NCBI GenBank assembly: GCA_029861825.1
Contig: JAOTYN010000122.1
Coordinates: 1 to 9,942 of the forward strand
Direction of reading: 5' to 3'
DNA length: 9,942 bases
DNA from: Cyclobacteriaceae bacterium
GTDB lineage: Bacteria; Bacteroidota; Bacteroidia; Cytophagales; Cyclobacteriaceae
The position numbers were made by a program, and so were the translations under genes. This document shows, piece after piece, positions 6,076 to 9,942 of this stretch (within the stretch, counting starts at the first letter, position 1; each line of letters starts with the position of its first letter). The notes under the pieces were generated by a model. The model searched no databases, had not been told where the DNA came from, and saw nothing but the letters and a program-made list of their open reading frames with translations.

Positions 6076-7284
6076 TCATTGGGGCACTACGGGCTGAGTC
6101 CAGGCCATTTCCGTGGAAAAGGTCTCAATAGGGTGTGGTATTTTCTTATTGGAAATAATCTTTACCCTTACAAACAGATGGTTGGGATCTACCGTGAAAG
6201 AGGCCTCTGATCCGGTCACTGTCTTTAGAATTTCTGTCTGCATGTCTTCTTTGCTGCATCCAATGAACTGGATCTCATAGTGAACTTGGTCCTCCTGTGC
6301 TACTTTCACCTGTAAGGTGTTTTGTTGATAGCTCAGTTCTTTCAGGGTCACTCCGGTTGAGGAGTAAAAGTCCCCCTTTTCCATGGATGAGATCAGGGCT
6401 TCTGGACTTAGGGTGTCGGCCCGCACCTGGATCCAACCCCGCCCTGAATTACTCCAGGTGCTGCCCGAATTGTGATAATTGTGGCTATCGTCCGTTGCCA
6501 GTCCATATAACAACGGTTGGCTGTTTTGCAAATAGGCAATATTGATTTGGTCCCACATACTCTCGGTGTCCATATGAGTAGAATCACCCAAGTTGTATAC
6601 CTGCGGATGCCCATTAAATACCTCAAAAAACTGTTCCCCTCGTAAGGCGATCATGTCTTCCAGGGTAATAGCGAAACCAAAATTTGGATGATTGATATGG
6701 ACCATGATGGGGGTATCCAAGGAATCGCGCTGTCGAATAACGGCGTTTATATTTCTTTGAAGTACCTGGATCACACTGGATCCACCTTGTGGTTTGATCA
6801 GGGTGCTCAGATTGGTGGCGTTTAAGTGCAGGGGCTTACCTTGAAAACTATCGGTTATTTCTTCAGCCTGTAGTATGATAAAATCTCCGGATGTCTGGAA
6901 CAAGGGTTGATACTCTTCTAAGGTTTTTAATTGAACGCTAATCCCACTGGAATCTTCTTTATAGTTTACCCACTCGCTTCCATACGCTTGTAAATATCGT
7001 TTAAATCCTTCCTGGTAAATACTGTCGGGAGAGATATCCACCCAAGCTTCCCCTTTTGCCAGTATGTTATGGTCGGAAAGTGACACAAAATTGTATCCGT
7101 TCTTTTTATACCAGGCCATGATCACTTCGGGGAATTCATCACCATCGCTCCAATAACTATGGGTGTGTAAATTACCCTTATACCATGCCAGGTCCTGGTT
7201 CTGTGGTGGAACCTCCGGACTTTTACTACAGGAAAAGAGAACTCCAAAAATAAGGGCGAATAACAAGTTAAGAGGTACAGACAT
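6076..7284 (-). CDS. PHP-domain lipoprotein (putative metal-dependent phosphoesterase)
   Basis: A 402-residue exported protein. Residues 1-19 are a lipoprotein signal with lipobox LFSC (C19), then a short Pro-rich linker. The PHP fold follows with its metal-binding motifs in order: GNLHTHSYWSDGD (37-49; H40, H42, D47), SLSDHN (68-73), AEEIT with E141/E142, HLNATN (153-158), VHINHPNFGF (195-204; H196, H199), FEVFNGHP (220-227) and ATDDSHNY (263-270; D265, H268). This is a complete set of ligands for a multi-metal phosphoesterase centre. A C-terminal beta-rich region of about 100 residues follows (from about 315), of the kind found appended to exported PHP proteins. Known PHP enzymes hydrolyse phosphate monoesters or nucleotides, and the substrate here is unknown. 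It starts 9 bases after the isomerase-like gene, so the two are co-transcribed and both are exported. It is the last gene of the operon. Confidence 0.9.
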   Translation of the reverse strand: MSVPLNLLFALIFGVLFSCSKSPEVPPQNQDLAWYKGNLHTHSYWSDGDEFPEVIMAWYKKNGYNFVSLSDHNILAKGEAWVDISPDSIYQEGFKRYLQAYGSEWVNYKEDSSGISVQLKTLEEYQPLFQTSGDFIILQAEEITDSFQGKPLHLNATNLSTLIKPQGGSSVIQVLQRNINAVIRQRDSLDTPIMVHINHPNFGFAITLEDMIALRGEQFFEVFNGHPQVYNLGDSTHMDTESMWDQINIAYLQNSQPLLYGLATDDSHNYHNSGSTWSNSGRGWIQVRADTLSPEALISSMEKGDFYSSTGVTLKELSYQQNTLQVKVAQEDQVHYEIQFIGCSKEDMQTEILKTVTGSEASFTVDPNHLFVRVKIISNKKIPHPIETFSTEMAWTQPVVPQ

Positions 7285-7293
7285 GGTAGTTGT

Positions 7294-8202
7294 TTAAGGG
7301 GTGGCCAATCCATTTGATGTCAAATAATGATAGCTCTCCTCCAAGGCTATGAAAACGTCGGTGGCCGTGACATCCATTTCTACGATCATCCAGATGGTGT
7401 TTCCTTTACCGGCACTGGCAATTGAAGGAAAGTCTTGGGTACCCTGACCCACGGCTACCATGGGCTCTGGTTCATCTTTTCCCAATGATTCTGTATATTT
7501 CGCGGGACCGTCCTTTATGTGCAAAAATGGTGCTCGCGACCCAAAATCCTTCAATACCTGAGCAGGGTCCAGGCCCGCTACTTTTACCCAATAGGTGTCA
7601 ATTTCAAAGAATATTTCAGGTTCTATATATTCTAACAGGATCTGATAGGGATAGCGGCCATCAATGCGATTGCGAAACTCCCACCAGTGGTTGTGCAGCC
7701 CGAACTTAAGCTCGTGCTCAGCAGCATATTCATAGGATCTATTGTAAATATCTGCTAATTCCTCGATTCCTTTTTGAGTGCTATAGCGGGGGTCTTCCGG
7801 CCATCCGTGCCAGATCAAGGTATCACAATCAAAAGCCTGGGCCATTTCCAGCCACCGGGATTCCTCCTTACCAGAGGGTAATTCACAGTGCATGGAACAG
7901 ACTTTTAGATTGGCCTTTTGCAGGGCTTGGGCGGCTTGTGTCAGACTGATGTTGTCCGGCCAGAAAGCAGTTTCCACGTAAGAATATCCAATTTCAGCCA
8001 CTTTCTCCAGTGTGCTTTGCAGGTCCTTCTCAATTTCTCTTCGAACGGTATAAATTTGCATGGCAATAGCTGCGGACTTGTCAGCGGGTTTACATGATAC
8101 CATAAGTTTTGGGCTAATGGATAGAGCAGCGGAAGCTGAAGCGGTGGTCTTTAGAAATCGCCGTCTGGTAAAGTTAGAGGGGTTATTTTTAACGCTTTGC
8201 AT
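7294..8202 (-). CDS. Tat-exported sugar phosphate isomerase/epimerase-like TIM-barrel protein
   Basis: A 302-residue protein of the xylose-isomerase-like (AP endonuclease 2 fold) superfamily. The twin-arginine signal is NFTRRRFLKTTASASAALS (10-28), matching the T-R-R-x-F-L-K consensus. C37, in LMVSC, could be a lipidation site after the Tat segment. The barrel starts at AIAMQIYTVR (45-54), and YVETAFW (75-81) carries a conserved Glu. SMHCELP (103-109), LIWHGWP (129-135), GLHNHWWEF (168-176), FFEIDTYWV (198-206), LHIKDG (227-232) and VEMD (274-277) mark successive barrel strands and the Glu/Asp/His ligands of a divalent metal site. Such enzymes interconvert keto- and aldo-sugars or epimerise them, and exported forms often partner Gfo/Idh dehydrogenases. 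In this window it is translated just before the PHP lipoprotein (9-base gap) and 24 bases after the GNAT gene. Confidence 0.92.
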   Translation of the reverse strand: MQSVKNNPSNFTRRRFLKTTASASAALSISPKLMVSCKPADKSAAIAMQIYTVRREIEKDLQSTLEKVAEIGYSYVETAFWPDNISLTQAAQALQKANLKVCSMHCELPSGKEESRWLEMAQAFDCDTLIWHGWPEDPRYSTQKGIEELADIYNRSYEYAAEHELKFGLHNHWWEFRNRIDGRYPYQILLEYIEPEIFFEIDTYWVKVAGLDPAQVLKDFGSRAPFLHIKDGPAKYTESLGKDEPEPMVAVGQGTQDFPSIASAGKGNTIWMIVEMDVTATDVFIALEESYHYLTSNGLATP

Positions 8203-8226
8203 GCTATTTGATTATCACGACCTAAA

Positions 8227-9045
8227 TTAAATTACCATTTCCATTTCATACTGATCAACGGTGTTATTTAATTGGGCCCGTTGGATGGCCGAAAGTTTGC
8301 TTTTCAACCGGGAATCCACATTGTTGATCTTTATGTCAGGACAGATTTGACCAATACTGGCAAACATTTGATCCCATGATTTTGGAGATTCACTAAAAAC
8401 CTCTGCTTGAGCAAGATAACCTTGAGCGCGGTTTATTGCAAAAAACCCCTGAGGTATCCCTTGGTCAAAAGTGTGGTAAAACTGGTATTGGCCTCTGGCC
8501 AGACAATAACAATGATGATCCCAACTTTGAAATTCCTGATGTGGTATTTGCGACCACTGTATATTCTCCCATATTATGGACTGGTGATTCAAGGGCTTTG
8601 TACGCGCTTCAATGGTGCCTTTAAAACAGCGGTAGTCTCGGATCACGGACATCCCAATTTTTTGATAGCACCTGATAGCAGCAGCATTATCCTGAATTAC
8701 TTCTAATCTTAATTTATTTACTCCATGGGCGCGTAAAATGGGAAGGGCATGCTCATAGATATGCTGAATCATTCCTTGTCTTTGGAATGGAGGATCCACC
8801 CCGGTACCGGTATTGAAAGCTACAAAATCCAGATTGCGCTGGTCCACTGCATGAATGACAAAAGCAATCAACTGGTTCTCGATAAGGACACCATAAGAGA
8901 GGTCATAGCGTACATTGGCAACCTCAAATCTTTTTTGATAATACAATGGATCAGTGGGCATTTTTACGAAATAGTTAGCAAAGGCCTTCTTGAAACAATC
9001 CATTACCAATGCGAAAGGAACCTCATTGAGAGATACTAACTTCAT
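8227..9045 (-). CDS. GNAT family N-acetyltransferase with a C-terminal extension
   Basis: A 272-residue protein, longer than a single GNAT domain (about 150). The N-terminal domain (1-150) is a clear GNAT: motif A is GVDPPFQRQGMIQHIYE (82-98) with the acetyl-CoA loop QRQGMI, slightly off the Q-x-x-G-x-G/A norm at its last position. Motif B is NAAAIRCYQKIGM (120-132) with tyrosine 127. The C-terminal 120 residues (from about 151) have a GNAT-like beta pattern and end in NNVDSR and QYEMEMVI but lack an acetyl-CoA loop. This resembles tandem GNATs in which the second half is degenerate and only helps shape the substrate site. It is cytoplasmic, with no signal. It lies 24 bases from both the VOC gene before it and the isomerase gene after it, so it is likely co-transcribed. 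Substrate unknown. Confidence 0.9.
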   Translation of the reverse strand: MKLVSLNEVPFALVMDCFKKAFANYFVKMPTDPLYYQKRFEVANVRYDLSYGVLIENQLIAFVIHAVDQRNLDFVAFNTGTGVDPPFQRQGMIQHIYEHALPILRAHGVNKLRLEVIQDNAAAIRCYQKIGMSVIRDYRCFKGTIEARTKPLNHQSIIWENIQWSQIPHQEFQSWDHHCYCLARGQYQFYHTFDQGIPQGFFAINRAQGYLAQAEVFSESPKSWDQMFASIGQICPDIKINNVDSRLKSKLSAIQRAQLNNTVDQYEMEMVI

Positions 9046-9069
9046 AATAGCGGACTTTGTGAACGGCAG

Positions 9070-9483
9070 CTACTTAGAAACGGGTTGAGCGATCCACCAC
9101 TGATGGTCGTTCTTATCCGAAAAACCGGCTTCTCGCAAATGATAATGTCGGTCACCGGGCTCCATAAGTGAGTTAGCACCCAGTTCCAAGGCCAGTCGAT
9201 AGACCTGATCTACATCATCTACAAATACATAGTTCATTCCCGGGTGTCCTGGCCACTCGGGCCCGACCAGTCCCATCATGATCAACACCTCTCCTACCAC
9301 CACTTCAGCTTGCATTAACGCTCCTTGTTCATCGAACTCTTCTTCTTTTACAGGCGCCTGAAATACTTTGTGAAGGAAGGTTACTTCCTCCTTGATATCT
9401 CGAACCATCAGATAAGGACAGACTGTGCTGTATTCCCCTGGGGTTGACTTTCTTTTATTAAGATCAATCATATCATGGACCAT
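9070..9483 (-). CDS. VOC family protein (glyoxalase/bleomycin-resistance-like)
   Basis: A 137-residue protein of the vicinal-oxygen-chelate fold, two beta-alpha-beta-beta-beta modules, near the usual length of PhnB-like members. Module one is YLMVRDIKEEVTFLHKVF (24-41) and ALMQAEVVVGEVLIMMG (55-71). Module two is MNYVFVDDVDQVYRLALEL (83-101) and ends in DHQWWIAQ (126-133), the typical D-P-F-G-x-x-W-W-I-A closing strand with its middle part altered (FSDKNDHQWW). Family members include metal-dependent isomerases, dioxygenases and drug-binding resistance proteins, and the activity here cannot be assigned. There are two possible starts: ATG at 9483, which also leaves a 24-base spacer, or the ATG four codons later (MIDLNK). 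It is cytoplasmic. It is commonly found beside SRPBCC proteins, as here. Confidence 0.87.
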   Translation of the reverse strand: MVHDMIDLNKRKSTPGEYSTVCPYLMVRDIKEEVTFLHKVFQAPVKEEEFDEQGALMQAEVVVGEVLIMMGLVGPEWPGHPGMNYVFVDDVDQVYRLALELGANSLMEPGDRHYHLREAGFSDKNDHQWWIAQPVSK

Positions 9484-9507
9484 ATGTTTGGGGTATAAGT
9501 AATTGGA

Positions 9508-9942
9508 TCAAACCTTCAATCGCTTCTCGTAGGGTACCTCTTCACCAAATTCCAGGTAGCGTTTTAAGATACGCAGATACATAGCCCAACAATAATTGGA
9601 AGTAATGAAATGATCATTGGCCTGAGGCCATCCTGAATGAGAGAATTTAAGCGTACAGGAATCCCCATGGTCGATAATCTCAAAGCTAACCAGGCTGTCC
9701 AGCCACTCTTGATCGCACCGGGTCATGGTCAATTCAAACTCAACGGGCTCTACTACATGGCTGACTTGGGCCTGCCACTGCACACTTCCAAAATCCAGTT
9801 CATACAGGGAACCTATTTCCGGTCGGCCAGTACATCCTTTGGTCCACCACCGATCCAAACCTTCCGGGGAAGATACCCCATTAAACACCTCTTGGGCAGC
9901 AGCTTTTATATTAAGTTTGTGAATAATTTGGTGGGCGCTCAT
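9508..9942 (-). CDS. SRPBCC (AHSA1/START-like) domain protein; start at window edge
   Basis: A 144-residue helix-grip-fold protein that binds hydrophobic ligands or acts as a small cyclase or chaperone-like protein. Typical signs are HKLNIKAAAQEVFNGVSSPEGLDRWWT (8-34), the usual opening strand, helix and W-W pair of AHSA1 proteins. Later come LKFSHSGWP (98-106) and a long C-terminal helix, CWAMYLRILKRYLE (118-131), that packs into the ligand groove. The frame begins with an ATG that coincides with the last three bases of the window, so a start further upstream cannot be excluded, although the protein looks complete. It is the first gene seen of the five-gene minus-strand cluster, and its promoter lies outside the window. 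No signal peptide, so cytoplasmic. Confidence 0.85.
   Translation of the reverse strand: MSAHQIIHKLNIKAAAQEVFNGVSSPEGLDRWWTKGCTGRPEIGSLYELDFGSVQWQAQVSHVVEPVEFELTMTRCDQEWLDSLVSFEIIDHGDSCTLKFSHSGWPQANDHFITSNYCWAMYLRILKRYLEFGEEVPYEKRLKV

Noticed and set aside
6069..6100. GGACT/AGTCC pairing across the abutting stop codons as a shared terminator
   Set aside because: It is a five-base stem with a loop of more than 20 bases and no T-run, well within chance.
1..9942. Defence island, prophage, integron or transposon content
   Set aside because: No transposase, integrase, restriction, toxin-antitoxin, CRISPR or phage gene was recognised. The exonuclease-like gene is a lipoprotein and has no defence-type partner.

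Overview
The window looks like chromosomal DNA from a free-living, probably marine or soil, member of the Bacteroidota (Flavobacteriia, Cytophagia or Saprospiria type). The pointers are moderate GC, several exported proteins in a row that carry Tat or lipoprotein signals, Tat-exported Gfo/Idh/MocA oxidoreductases and a sugar-phosphate-isomerase-like protein, start regions that mostly lack Shine-Dalgarno sequences, and one exact Bacteroidota-type -7 box (TAnnTTTG). No rRNA, tRNA, CRISPR array, transposase, integrase or phage gene was seen, and no gene-free stretch exceeds 300 bases.

Left part (1-1456): the 5' end of a secreted protein of unknown function, read leftward off the window, and an NmrA-like NAD(P)-binding protein also on the minus strand. 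A rho-independent terminator overlaps the NmrA stop codon, and a recognisable promoter then restarts transcription for the secreted protein. A 141-bp divergent intergenic region separates NmrA from the first Gfo/Idh gene.

Middle part (1457-5364): a Tat-exported Gfo/Idh/MocA oxidoreductase on the plus strand, then a short spacer that holds what may be the tail of a lost gene. A minus-strand operon of three genes converges on it: a second Tat-exported Gfo/Idh/MocA protein with a cysteine cluster, a GNAT acetyltransferase, and a small exported protein whose signal peptide is intact in frame but has no standard start codon.

Right part (5365-9942): a plus-strand lipoprotein with a DEDD-exonuclease-like fold and an apparently missing catalytic aspartate. 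Its stop codon directly abuts the stop of a converging five-gene minus-strand cluster. In transcription order that cluster is SRPBCC/AHSA1 protein, VOC protein, GNAT protein, Tat-exported sugar phosphate isomerase/epimerase-like protein, and PHP-domain lipoprotein.

How the genes may work together (inference): the two Gfo/Idh proteins, the isomerase-like TIM-barrel protein and the PHP lipoprotein all carry export signals, which fits periplasmic oxidation or isomerisation of sugars or cyclitols and hydrolysis of phosphoesters. The GNAT, VOC, SRPBCC and NmrA proteins are cytoplasmic accessory enzymes of unknown substrate. This is an accessory metabolic region. I see no clear defence or mobile system. 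The oddest items are the exonuclease-like lipoprotein with its altered ExoIII motif and the perfect 12-bp inverted repeat inside its signal-peptide codons.
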